From CAVQLX01 sp963811605 (GTDB lineage Bacteria > Desulfobacterota > Binatia > DP-6): DNA of 64,000 bases. Numbering within the stretch: position 1 is the first letter of the stretch; each line of letters begins with the position of its first letter. Positions 39,189-47,283 of this stretch are shown here, piece after piece. A program made the position numbers and the translations under genes. The DNA lies in contig CAWESA010000002.1 in NCBI GenBank assembly GCA_963811605.1, forward strand, positions 186,001 through 250,000, read 5' to 3'. The notes beneath the pieces are model-generated. The model worked only from the letters and a program-made list of their open reading frames with translations. It was not told the origin of the DNA and ran no database searches.

Positions 39189-40168
39189 AGCAGAATCCCG
39201 GGAACGTCGCGGCCAAGCCGGCGCAGCGCACCGAACGGCCACCTGCTGCGCCTCCCCGCTTCATGGAGCTGATTCCGCCGAACCTCGGCATCGACTTCGT
39301 CCGTTTGGCCCCCATGATGATCGGACTGTCGGCGATCGTCATCCTGGCCGGTCTCGCATCCGTCTGGTGGAAGGGCGTCAACTACGGCATCGACTTCGCG
39401 GGCGGCACCGTGATCCAGGTCCGTTTCCAGAAGCCGACGCCGATCGCCGACGTGCGAGCCGCCCTCGAGCGCCAGGATTTCCAGGCCGTCGTGGTGCAGG
39501 ACGTGGGCGGGTCGGAGACCGAGTTCCAGATTCGCGTGCTCGGGAACGGAGACAACGCGACCGCCACGACCTCCGACGCGGCGAGGACCGGGCTGCGGGA
39601 GAAGTTCGGGGAGGGCACCTACGACGTCCTGCGGGTCGAGAGCGTGGGGCCGAAGGTCGGGAAGGAGCTGTGGCGACAGGCGCTGCTGGCGGTCCTGGTG
39701 TCGACGCTGATGATGGGGATATACATCGCCTTCCGGTTCGACCTGCGCTTCGGCGTCGGGGCCGCGGCGGCGCTCGTGCACGATGTCGTGGTGGCGATCG
39801 GCGCGCTGTCGATCGCGAACATGGAGTTCGATCTCACCACGGTCGCAGCGCTGCTCACCATCGTCGGCTTCTCCGTCAACGACACGGTGATCATCTCGGA
39901 CCGCATCCGCGAGAACATGCGCAAGATGCGGAAGGAGCCGCTTGCCAAGATCATCAACGTCTCGATCAACGAGACGCTGTCGCGCACGGTGATCACGAGC
40001 GGGACGGCAATCATCGTCATCACCGCACTCTTCTTCCTCGGCGGCAGCGTGATCCACAGCTTCGCCTTCACGCTCCTCGTCGGCTTCATCGTGGGCACCT
40101 ACTCGTCGATCTTCATCGCCAGCCCGATCGTCCTGTACCTGCAGCGGTGGCGGCACCGGCCGGCCTGA
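39185..40168 (+). CDS. secF: Protein translocase subunit SecF
   Basis: A 327-residue partner of SecD. The N-terminal 45 residues are soluble and Pro-rich, followed by GIDFAGGTVIQVRF (the conserved SecF motif), a periplasmic domain and a five-helix domain with VGFSVNDTVIISDRIRENM. The ATG overlaps the secD stop. It ends the queA-tgt-yajC-secDF transcription unit; no clear terminator follows, but a promoter for the next gene does. Confidence 0.95.
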   Translation: MKQNPGNVAAKPAQRTERPPAAPPRFMELIPPNLGIDFVRLAPMMIGLSAIVILAGLASVWWKGVNYGIDFAGGTVIQVRFQKPTPIADVRAALERQDFQAVVVQDVGGSETEFQIRVLGNGDNATATTSDAARTGLREKFGEGTYDVLRVESVGPKVGKELWRQALLAVLVSTLMMGIYIAFRFDLRFGVGAAAALVHDVVVAIGALSIANMEFDLTTVAALLTIVGFSVNDTVIISDRIRENMRKMRKEPLAKIINVSINETLSRTVITSGTAIIVITALFFLGGSVIHSFAFTLLVGFIVGTYSSIFIASPIVLYLQRWRHRPA

Positions 40169-40216
40169 GCCGTGAACACGTTAACTCCTTGACTGGACAG
40201 CGAAAAGCGGTATTCC

Positions 40217-40245
40217 TTGACCCCCCTGCTACCGCCTGCTACGAC
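40217..40245 (+). promoter_or_regulatory. Promoter of the small HTH gene
   Basis: TTGACC (40217-40222), 17 bp, TACGAC (40240-40245). The ATG at 40278 is 32 nt downstream. It separates the gene from the secDF operon. Confidence 0.45.
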
Positions 40246-40277
40246 CGGAGCCGTTCGCGAGCCGGGTCGGGCGGGCC

Positions 40278-40469
40278 ATGCTGGACAAGGAAGACATACT
40301 GTTGAACAGCAAAGAGGTCGCGCAGATCCTCGACCTCAGCCCGGACACGGTGAACGAGCTCGCACGCAAGAGCGTGCTGCCTGCCTTCAAGCGCGGGCGG
40401 CAGTGGCGATTCCGCCGGCGAGACATCGCTTCCTTCAAGCGAGAGCTGCGGGGTAGCACGGCCGCATGA
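40278..40469 (+). CDS. Small helix-turn-helix (excisionase/MerR-like) DNA-binding protein
   Basis: A 63-residue single-domain protein: LNSKEVAQILDLSPDTVNEL is a winged helix-turn-helix of the excisionase/MerR type, followed by the wing FKRGRQWRFRRRDI. Such proteins bind DNA as small regulators or recombination directionality factors. No integrase, phage gene or att-like repeat is nearby, so a regulatory role (perhaps of the methyltransferase gene 76 bp downstream) is more likely than excision. It has its own promoter. Confidence 0.78.
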   Translation: MLDKEDILLNSKEVAQILDLSPDTVNELARKSVLPAFKRGRQWRFRRRDIASFKRELRGSTAA

Positions 40470-40545
40470 CCGGTCGCGCCTGGCAGGAGGCCGGAGGGGT
40501 AGGGGTGGCGCGTCGCTCACCGAGTCCTCGGAGGGGGTAGGTCGG

Positions 40546-41247
40546 ATGGCCATCGCGAACAGCCAGCCGCACGAGAGTGCGCTCTACTACGAGTTCTCTC
40601 ACCTCTACGACCTGTTCTTCGGTCGTGTCTTCTTCCCGCGTATCGTCCGGGTGATCCGGTCGCTGGGCATCGAGCCTGGCGCGCGCGTGCTCGAGATCGG
40701 GGTCGGCACCGGGCTCGCGCTCGAGGCCTACCCGCACCATTGCAACGTGACCGGCATCGATCTGGCGCCCGAGATGCTCGAGCGGGCCCAGGATCGCGTG
40801 AACCGCAACGGCTGGCGCCACATCACGCTGGAGCAGGGCGACGCGTTGAATCTGCAGTTCGACGACGACAGATTCGACTACGTGATGGCGTTCCACGTCG
40901 TCAGCGTGGTTCCCGATCCGCAGCGCATGATGGCGGAGGCGAAGCGCGTGTGCCGCCCCGGCGGACTGCTCACGATCATCAACCACTTCCGCAGCCCGCA
41001 TCCGGTGGTCGCGCGCATGCAGCGTGGCATCGATCCGCTGACGCGTCGGCTCGGCTGGACCACCAGCCTGCGGCTTCCGGAGATCCTCGACCGCAGCACG
41101 CTGCACGTCGAGCGGCGCTGGAAGACCTCGCCGCGATCGCTGTTCACGATCGTGGTGGCGCGCAACGCCAAGGCGGTGCCGTCCGTCGAGACGTCGTCCG
41201 CCCTGCGCGTCCTGGCGGCGCATCCGCTCGCGGGTGCGGGACAGTAG
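40546..41247 (+). CDS. Class I SAM methyltransferase, PmtA-like (phospholipid N-methyltransferase)
   Basis: A 233-residue protein with a class I methyltransferase domain. Motif I is VLEIGVGTGLALEAYP (about 48-63), then GIDLAPEMLERAQ and DRFDYVMAFHVVSVVPDP (motif II region). The N-terminal YYEFSHLYDLFFGRVFFPRI is characteristic of PmtA-type phosphatidylethanolamine N-methyltransferases that make phosphatidylcholine. A GGAGG-type ribosome-binding site precedes the ATG. Other small-molecule substrates are possible. It would give the cell a second unusual phospholipid besides the inositol lipids. Confidence 0.75.
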   Translation: MAIANSQPHESALYYEFSHLYDLFFGRVFFPRIVRVIRSLGIEPGARVLEIGVGTGLALEAYPHHCNVTGIDLAPEMLERAQDRVNRNGWRHITLEQGDALNLQFDDDRFDYVMAFHVVSVVPDPQRMMAEAKRVCRPGGLLTIINHFRSPHPVVARMQRGIDPLTRRLGWTTSLRLPEILDRSTLHVERRWKTSPRSLFTIVVARNAKAVPSVETSSALRVLAAHPLAGAGQ

Positions 41248-41254
41248 CCCGACT

Positions 41255-41824
41255 TTAGTGGCGGAGCGGCTGCGGCGGCGCCACCGGAATGACGCCGCGC
41301 CGCATGAGCAGGTCCGCCTCGCGGCCGCCGCGGGTGTGGAGCCAGCGCTTGTACAGGCGCAGCGTGTCCTCCTGGCGGCGGAACAGCTCCTGGTCGCTGA
41401 TCTCGGCCAGGACGCGGACGAACTGCGGGAAGCGACCGGCGAGCTCCTCGAAGGGCTCGGCGAGTGCGGCGCATCGGGCATCGCTGGAGAGATGGGCATA
41501 GGCCGTGCTGCCGAGCGCGGCGTAGTAGTCGGCACCCACCAGCCGGCGCTCCAGGCTGTCGAAGAAGACGCCGGAGATGAAGAGGGCGGTGTCGGCGACA
41601 CGCCGGAGCTTTCCGGCTCGCTGGTGGACCGGGAGGCGCAGGGCCTCGAGATAGTCGATGCCGAGCGGCGGATCCAGCAGATCGCGACGGTCGGGACGGG
41701 CGAAGCCCTCGAGCAGCTGCACGAGGTAGAATTCGGTCGTCTCCGACGACTCCACCTGCTGCGCGCTCATGGCCGTGCGTACCAGCTCGTGAAAGAGGGC
41801 GGTCAGAGTCCCGGTCTTCACCAT
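41255..41824 (-). CDS. Hypothetical protein, 189 residues
   Basis: A soluble, mostly alpha-helical protein with no membrane segment and no catalytic motif I recognise. The middle segment LRRVADTALFISGVFFDSLER and GADYYAALGSTAYAHLS look like an all-helical bundle. It has a promoter (TTGCCA at 41877-41872, 17 bp, CACAAT at 41854-41849) and a GGAG twelve bases before its ATG. It is convergent with the methyltransferase gene (8 bp gap) and divergent from aspS. Confidence 0.65.
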   Translation of the reverse strand: MVKTGTLTALFHELVRTAMSAQQVESSETTEFYLVQLLEGFARPDRRDLLDPPLGIDYLEALRLPVHQRAGKLRRVADTALFISGVFFDSLERRLVGADYYAALGSTAYAHLSSDARCAALAEPFEELAGRFPQFVRVLAEISDQELFRRQEDTLRLYKRWLHTRGGREADLLMRRGVIPVAPPQPLRH

Positions 41825-41848
41825 CGGCTCGATCTCCGCGTTGGGCGA

Positions 41849-41892
41849 ATTGTGCGATGCGACTGCACGTTTGGCAAACCGGAATCGGTTTG
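41849..41892 (-). promoter_or_regulatory. Promoter of the hypothetical gene, with an adjoining inverted repeat
   Basis: TTGCCA (41877-41872), 17 bp, CACAAT (41854-41849) on the minus strand. A 7-bp perfect inverted repeat with a four-base centre (CAAACCG at 41875-41881, CGGTTTG at 41886-41892) overlaps the -35 in the gap shared with aspS, and could serve as an operator for both directions. Confidence 0.45.
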
Positions 41893-41930
41893 ATGCCCCC
41901 CTGAGCGCTCTGCTAGTGAGACCCGTTCAC

Positions 41931-43739
41931 ATGGCCGACGGTGTCGAAACTCGCCGGACCGATGCCTCGGTCGCCGATTGGCGCCGCTCCGACCTGGGCG
42001 GCGCCCTGCGGCAGGGCGACGTCGGCCGGACGGTGGTGGTCTGTGGCTGGGTGCACGGCCGGCGCGACCACGGCGGGATCGTCTTCCTGGACGTCCGCGA
42101 TCGAGCGGGCATCGTCCAGGCGGTGTGCGATCCGTCGGAGAGCCCGTCCGCGCACGCCGCGGCCTCGGATCTGCGCCTCGAGTACGTGGTGGGCGTCCGG
42201 GGAACGGTCCGCCCGCGACCGGCCGACACCGTGAATGCCGAGCTCCCGACCGGCACGATCGAGATCGTCGCCGCGGAGCTGGGCATCCTGAACACGTCAC
42301 GGCCGACCCCGTTCCCGATCGACGACGCCAGCGAGGTGAGCGAGACCAATCGGCTCAAGTACCGCTACCTCGATCTGCGCCGGCCGACGATGCAGGAGCG
42401 CCTGCGACTCCGTCACCGGGTCGTGCGCCACTGCCGGGCCCACCTCGACGCCGCCGGCTTCATCGACGTCGAGACGCCCATCCTGACCCGCTCGACACCC
42501 GAGGGCGCACGCGACTACCTGGTGCCGAGCCGCGTGCAACGCGGGTCGTTCTACGCCCTGCCGCAGTCGCCCCAGCTCTTCAAGCAGATCCTCATGGTGG
42601 GCGGCATCGACCGCTACTACCAGATCGCGCGCTGCTTCCGTGACGAGGACCTGCGCGCCGACCGCCAGCCGGAGTTCAGCCAGATCGATCTCGAGATGTC
42701 GTTCGTCACCCGCGACGACGTGATGGGCGTCGTCGAGCCCATGATCGCGGAGCTCTTCACGGAGGTCCGCGGTCACCAGACCGCACGACCGTTTCCCGTC
42801 CTCTCGTACGCCGATGCGATGCTGCGCTACGGAACGGATCGGCCTGATCTGCGCGTGGAGCTCGAGCTGGCCGACTTCTCCGAGTGCTTCGCCGGCACCG
42901 CGTTTCGCGTGTTCGCCGAGGCGCTGGGGCAGGGCCGTCGGGTCCGCGGCCTGGTGGCGCCGGGCGCCGGCGCGACGCTGTCGCGCCGCGAACTCGACGA
43001 CCTAGTCGCGTTCGCCACCGCCGAGGGCGCCGGCGGCCTGACGTGGATCCGCATCGCCGCCGACGGCTGGCAGTCGCCGGCCGTGAAGTTCCTGGGCGAT
43101 GCCGAGCGTGAGCGGCTGACCGAGGCGGGCGCCCTGGCGCCGGGCGACCTGCTGGTCCTCCTTGCAGAGCCGGACGCACGGGCCTGGGCCATCCTGTCGC
43201 AGCTTCGCGTGCGTCTGGGCGAGCGGCTCGGGCGCGTCGCCTCGGGCGCGGACCGCTTCCTCTGGGTGGTCGATTTCCCGCTGTTCGAGCGCGACGAGGA
43301 CGCCGGCCGCTACACGGCGGTGCATCATCCGTTCACGGCACCGCGTGACGACGATCTCGAGCGGCTCGAGCGGGAGCCGCTCACGATCCGCGCGCAGGCC
43401 TACGACCTGGTCCTGAACGGCGTGGAGCTCGGCGGCGGCAGCATCCGTATCCACCGCCCCGACGTGCAGGCCCGCGTGCTCGCGCTGCTGGGCATGTCGG
43501 AGCGCGAGGCGCACGATCGCTTCGGCTTCCTGCTCGAGGCGCTGTCCTACGGCGCTCCGCCGCACGGCGGCCTGGCGCTTGGTCTGGACCGTCTAGTGAT
43601 GTTGCTCGCCGGGGTGGATTCGATCCGGGAAGTGATCGCGTTCCCGAAGACGCAGCGCGCGACGTGTCCGCTCACCGACGCGCCGACGCCAGTCGACGCC
43701 GCACAGCTGCGCGAGCTCGGCATCCGCGTGGTCGACTAG
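41931..43739 (+). CDS. aspS: Aspartyl-tRNA synthetase (bacterial type)
   Basis: A 602-residue class II synthetase. An N-terminal OB-fold anticodon domain (VVVCGWVHGRRDHGG) precedes the catalytic core with motif 2 (ARCFRDEDLRADRQPEFSQ) and motif 3 (PHGGLALGLDRLVMLL). The GAD insertion domain of bacterial enzymes lies between, near 290-420. Length is normal. The ATG at 41931 is used; a GTG at 41916 is the alternative, and a GCTAGT -10-like box overlaps it. Whether the enzyme is non-discriminating (also charging tRNA-Asn) cannot be told. The stop overlaps the 3' end of ald by four bases. Confidence 0.95.
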   Translation: MADGVETRRTDASVADWRRSDLGGALRQGDVGRTVVVCGWVHGRRDHGGIVFLDVRDRAGIVQAVCDPSESPSAHAAASDLRLEYVVGVRGTVRPRPADTVNAELPTGTIEIVAAELGILNTSRPTPFPIDDASEVSETNRLKYRYLDLRRPTMQERLRLRHRVVRHCRAHLDAAGFIDVETPILTRSTPEGARDYLVPSRVQRGSFYALPQSPQLFKQILMVGGIDRYYQIARCFRDEDLRADRQPEFSQIDLEMSFVTRDDVMGVVEPMIAELFTEVRGHQTARPFPVLSYADAMLRYGTDRPDLRVELELADFSECFAGTAFRVFAEALGQGRRVRGLVAPGAGATLSRRELDDLVAFATAEGAGGLTWIRIAADGWQSPAVKFLGDAERERLTEAGALAPGDLLVLLAEPDARAWAILSQLRVRLGERLGRVASGADRFLWVVDFPLFERDEDAGRYTAVHHPFTAPRDDDLERLEREPLTIRAQAYDLVLNGVELGGGSIRIHRPDVQARVLALLGMSEREAHDRFGFLLEALSYGAPPHGGLALGLDRLVMLLAGVDSIREVIAFPKTQRATCPLTDAPTPVDAAQLRELGIRVVD

Positions 43740-44854
43740 GCCGGTTCGAGAACGTCCACCGGGGGGCTCGGCTCGACGCCGATGGCGCCCGCCACGGCGG
43801 GGTGCGTCACGTGTCCGTCGAGGACGTTGCAGGCCCGCTCCAGCTCGGGGTGGCGGCGGAGCGCGTCGCGCAGACCGAGGTCGGCGATCTCGAGCGCGTA
43901 GGAGAGGGTCGCGTTGGTGAGGGCGTAGGTCGAGGTGTGGGGCACGATGCCCGGCATGTTGGTGACGCAGTAGTGCACCACGTGGTCGGTCACGTAGATG
44001 GGCCGCGCGTGCGTCGTCGGACGAGACGTCTCGGCGCAGCCGCCCTGATCGATCGCCAGATCGACGAATGCGGCGCCCGCTCGCATCGAGGCCATGAGGG
44101 TCTTCGGGAGCAGACGGGGCGCCCGCGCTCCTGGGATCAGGACGGCGCCGATCACCAGGTCGGCCGCGACCACCTCCTCTTCGATGTTGGCCCGGTTCGA
44201 CATCACGGTCGTGACGTGCCCGCCGAGGATGTCGTGCACGTAGCGCAGCTTGGCCGGGTCGACGTCGAGGATGGACACGTGCGCGCCCGTCCCCACGGCC
44301 ACCTGGCAGGCATTGGAGCCGGCGATGCCGGCGCCCAGGATGACGACCTTGGCGGGGCGCACGCCGGAAGCGCCCGAGAGCAGGACGCCACGGCCACCGT
44401 TCTGGGCCTGGAGGCACCAGGCGCCCACCTGCACGGCCAGACGCCCGGCGACCTCGCTCATCGGCGCCAGCAGGGGCAGGGAGCCGTCGTCGAGCTGCAG
44501 GGTCTCGTAGGCGAGCGCGCGCACGCGACGATCACGCAGGATCGCGGTCAGCTCCGGATTGGCGGCCAGGTGGAGGTACGTGAAGAGGACGACGCCGCGG
44601 CGGAGCAGGGCGTATTCCGACGGCAGCGGCTCCTTCACCTTGAGCACGAGGTCGGCGGTGCTCCACACCGAGCGCGCGTCGACCAGGGTGGCGCCGGCGT
44701 CGCGATACAGGCGATCCGGCAGGCTCGATCCGACCCCGGCGCCGTACTCGACCAGCACGCGGTGCCCGTGAGCCAGGAAGGCACCGACGCCACTGGGCGT
44801 GAGCGCGACACGACTCTCTTCTTCCTTCACCTCACGCGCGACGCCGACGATCAT
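43736..44854 (-). CDS. ald: Alanine dehydrogenase
   Basis: A 372-residue NAD-dependent enzyme interconverting alanine with pyruvate and ammonia. VGVAREVKEEESRVAL at the N-terminus, LVLKVKEPL with the catalytic Lys, TYLHLAANPELT, the Rossmann VVILGAGIAGSNA near 170 and NMPGIVPHTST are all family hallmarks. A TAGACT -10 box (44866-44861) ends 6 nt before the ATG, so the mRNA is probably leaderless. It is convergent with aspS and divergent from folD. Confidence 0.95.
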   Translation of the reverse strand: MIVGVAREVKEEESRVALTPSGVGAFLAHGHRVLVEYGAGVGSSLPDRLYRDAGATLVDARSVWSTADLVLKVKEPLPSEYALLRRGVVLFTYLHLAANPELTAILRDRRVRALAYETLQLDDGSLPLLAPMSEVAGRLAVQVGAWCLQAQNGGRGVLLSGASGVRPAKVVILGAGIAGSNACQVAVGTGAHVSILDVDPAKLRYVHDILGGHVTTVMSNRANIEEEVVAADLVIGAVLIPGARAPRLLPKTLMASMRAGAAFVDLAIDQGGCAETSRPTTHARPIYVTDHVVHYCVTNMPGIVPHTSTYALTNATLSYALEIADLGLRDALRRHPELERACNVLDGHVTHPAVAGAIGVEPSPPVDVLEPA

Positions 44855-44860
44855 GCGCGG

Positions 44861-44866
44861 AGTCTA
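44861..44866 (-). promoter_or_regulatory. ald -10 box, leaderless type
   Basis: TAGACT on the minus strand, ending 6 nt before the ald ATG at 44854. No good -35 stands at 17 bp, so the element is weaker than its relatives. Confidence 0.4.
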
Positions 44867-44892
44867 GCACATGCGGCGCGACGCGCCCGCAC

Positions 44893-44921
44893 TTGCCCGG
44901 CGGGGATGGCACCGCTAAAAG
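44893..44921 (+). promoter_or_regulatory. Promoter of the folD-gcv operon
   Basis: TTGCCC (44893-44898), 17 bp, TAAAAG (44916-44921). It lies upstream of GTG 44944 and includes the more upstream TTG at 44893, which therefore cannot be the start. No glycine riboswitch fold is evident in the short leader. Confidence 0.5.
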
Positions 44922-44943
44922 ATCGCAAACGTCGGAAACGCGC

Positions 44944-45795
44944 GTGGGACGGACGATCGACGGCAAGGCAGTTGCGGCGGCGGTGCGGGGCGAGGTCCGG
45001 GAGCGCGTGGCCCGGCTGGCCCAGCGGGGAGTCGTGCCCGGACTGGCCACCGTCCTGGTCGGCGACGACCCGGCGTCGCAGGTATACGTCGGCAGCAAGG
45101 AACGCGCGTGCCGCGAGGTGGGCATCGAGTCGTTCGGTCACCGGCTGCCCGCGAGCACGCGGCAGGACGCCCTGCTCGCGCTCATCGATGCCCTCGCGCG
45201 CGACGCGCGCGTGGACGGCATCCTCGTGCAGCTGCCGCTGCCGGAGGGCCTCGATGCGCAGGCGGTGATCGAGGCGCTGCCCCCCTCGAAGGACGTCGAT
45301 GGCCTGCATCCGGTGAGCCAGGGCCGATTGATGGCGGGGCAGCCCGGGCTGCGCCCGTGCACGCCGCTCGGTGTGATGCGTCTCCTCGACGAGGTCGGCG
45401 TGACCCTGCGCGGCGCGCGCGCCGTCGTGGTTGGACGGAGCCTGCTCGTCGGCAAGCCGGTGGCGTTCCTGCTGCTCGAGCGCCACGCCACCGTGACCAT
45501 GTGCCACTCGCGTACGGCCGACCTCCCGGGGGAGGTCGGCCGCGCCGACGTGCTGGTCGCGGCGGCGGGGCAGGAAGGGCTGGTGCGCGGCGAGTGGATC
45601 CGGCCCGGGGCCGTCGTGATCGACGTCGGCATCAACCGCGGCGCCGACGGCAAGGTGCGGGGCGACGTCGAGTTCGCGCCTGCGTCCGAGCGTGCCAGCC
45701 ACATCACGCCGGTGCCGGGCGGGGTGGGGCCGATGACGGTCGCGATGCTGCTGTCGAACACCGTGACGGCCGCCGAGCGCACCCGGGCGGGATGA
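44944..45795 (+). CDS. folD: Methylenetetrahydrofolate dehydrogenase/cyclohydrolase
   Basis: A 283-residue bifunctional enzyme that interconverts 5,10-methylene- and 10-formyl-tetrahydrofolate. The catalytic Lys is in YVGSKERAC near 50, with VDGILVQLPLPEG, LHPVSQGRL, the NADP loop VVVGRSLLVGKPVA and the C-terminal PVPGGVGPMT. GTG 44944 (MGRTIDGKAVAA) is chosen by family alignment. Its stop overlaps gcvT by four bases, tying folate interconversion to glycine cleavage, which yields 5,10-methylene-tetrahydrofolate. Confidence 0.94.
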   Translation: MGRTIDGKAVAAAVRGEVRERVARLAQRGVVPGLATVLVGDDPASQVYVGSKERACREVGIESFGHRLPASTRQDALLALIDALARDARVDGILVQLPLPEGLDAQAVIEALPPSKDVDGLHPVSQGRLMAGQPGLRPCTPLGVMRLLDEVGVTLRGARAVVVGRSLLVGKPVAFLLLERHATVTMCHSRTADLPGEVGRADVLVAAAGQEGLVRGEWIRPGAVVIDVGINRGADGKVRGDVEFAPASERASHITPVPGGVGPMTVAMLLSNTVTAAERTRAG

Positions 45796-46907
45796 TGGGT
45801 CGGCGCACTCCCCTGTTCGATGCCCACCGGGACCTCGCGGCGCGCCTCGTCGACTTCGCGGGCTGGGACCTGCCGGTGTCCTACAGCGGCGCGCTGGACG
45901 AGCACCATGCCGTGCGAACGCGGTGCGGCCTCTTCGACGTCAGCCACATGGGCGAGATCGAGCTAAGCGGGCGCGGCGCCGCAGCCCTGTGCCAGGATCT
46001 GACGGTGAACGACGTCGACCGTCTCGCTGACGGGGACGGCCAGTACTCGGTGTTCTGCAATGCGTCCGGCGGCGTGCTGGACGACCTGGTGGTCTTGCGC
46101 CTGGCAGCGGATCGCTTCCTGCTGATCGTCAACGCGTCCAACACGGCGGCCGACCTCGCCTGGATCGTCGCGCGTGCAAGCAGGGAGGTGGCGGTCGAGG
46201 ACACGAGCTCCGAGACCGCGTTGCTGGCGCTGCAGGGACCGGACGCGGAGCGGGCGCTCCGCACGCTGACCGTGCTCGACCTGCCGGCGATGCGTCCGTT
46301 CACGATGCGTGAAGGTGCCGTGGCCGGCGTCCGCACGCTGGTCTCGCGCACCGGCTACACTGGCGAGGACGGGTTCGAGCTCATGACCCGCGCCGCCGAT
46401 GCGCGCCCGCTCTGGGACGCCGCGCTCCGGGCGGTGCGCGGATGCGGCGGGCTGCCGTGCGGGCTCGCGGCGCGGGACACGCTCCGCCTGGAAGCGGGGC
46501 TTCCCCTCTGCGGCACCGACATGGACGCCGCGACGACTCCTCTCGAAGCCGGCATCGGATGGGTGGTGAAGCTGCGCAAGCCGTCCTTCGTCGGACGGGC
46601 GGCGCTCGCCCGGCAGGCGGCAGACGGCGTGTCCCGGCGTCTGGTCGGCTTGCAGCTCGACGAGCCGGGGATTCCGCGACACGGTCAGCCCGTGACGCGC
46701 GACGGGGTGCGGGTCGGAACCGTGACCAGCGGCACGAAATCTCCGACGCTGGGAACCTTCATCGGGATGGCGTACGTAGATGCGGCGAGCGTCCGGCCCG
46801 GAACCCCGGTCACGGTGGAGATCCGCGAGCGGCGGCTGCCGGCGCGCGTCGTCGAGCGTCCCTTCTACCGCCGAGTGGCAGCAGGAGCGTCCCATGCAAC
46901 TGCCTGA
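45792..46907 (+). CDS. gcvT: Glycine cleavage system T protein (aminomethyltransferase)
   Basis: A 371-residue enzyme that releases ammonia from the aminomethyl-lipoyl H protein and passes the carbon to tetrahydrofolate. TPLFDAHRDL, VDFAGWDLPVSYSG, LFDVSHMGEIEL, TGYTGEDGFEL, GLAARDTLRLEAGLPL and TSGTKSPTLG are conserved. The ATGATG start at 45792 overlaps the folD stop. It overlaps gcvH by 14 bp. Confidence 0.95.
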   Translation: MMGRRTPLFDAHRDLAARLVDFAGWDLPVSYSGALDEHHAVRTRCGLFDVSHMGEIELSGRGAAALCQDLTVNDVDRLADGDGQYSVFCNASGGVLDDLVVLRLAADRFLLIVNASNTAADLAWIVARASREVAVEDTSSETALLALQGPDAERALRTLTVLDLPAMRPFTMREGAVAGVRTLVSRTGYTGEDGFELMTRAADARPLWDAALRAVRGCGGLPCGLAARDTLRLEAGLPLCGTDMDAATTPLEAGIGWVVKLRKPSFVGRAALARQAADGVSRRLVGLQLDEPGIPRHGQPVTRDGVRVGTVTSGTKSPTLGTFIGMAYVDAASVRPGTPVTVEIRERRLPARVVERPFYRRVAAGASHATA

Positions 46908-47283
46908 CGGGCTGCACTACACCACGGATCACGAATGGCTCCGGGTCGAGGGCGCGGAGGCCGTCGTCGGCATCACCGACTTCGCCCAGGACGCACTGGG
47001 CGACGTCGTCTTCGTCGAGCTTCCGCCGCCGGGAACCGTCCTGACGGCGGGGCAGACGTTCGGGGTGGTCGAGTCGAACAAGAGCGTCTCCGATCTGTTC
47101 GCGCCGGTCGCGGGCAGGGTGGTCGCGGTGAACGACGCCCTCAAGGAAGCCCCCGAGGCCGTGAACCGCGATCCGTACGGCGCCGGCTGGATGCTGCGCA
47201 TCGCCCTGACCTCGCCCGACGACGTCGCGAAGCTGCTCGACGCGGATCAGTACCGCACGCACGTGCGGAGCGAGGCGCATTGA
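46894..47283 (+). CDS. gcvH: Glycine cleavage system H protein
   Basis: A 129-residue lipoyl carrier. The lipoylated Lys is in VVESNKSVSDLF near residue 63, with YTTDHEWLRVEG at the N-terminus and LGDVVFVELP. AGGAG lies nine bases before the ATG inside the gcvT 3' end. It shuttles the aminomethyl group between the P, T and L proteins. The L protein gene is not in the window. Confidence 0.95.
   Translation: MQLPDGLHYTTDHEWLRVEGAEAVVGITDFAQDALGDVVFVELPPPGTVLTAGQTFGVVESNKSVSDLFAPVAGRVVAVNDALKEAPEAVNRDPYGAGWMLRIALTSPDDVAKLLDADQYRTHVRSEAH

Noticed and set aside
40278..40469. Excisionase, hinting at an integrated element
   Set aside because: No integrase, att-like direct repeats or phage genes occur within 10 kb and base composition is unchanged.
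44855..45791. Glycine riboswitch before the gcv genes
   Set aside because: gcvT starts inside the folD stop and the folD leader is under 25 nt, leaving no space for a riboswitch.
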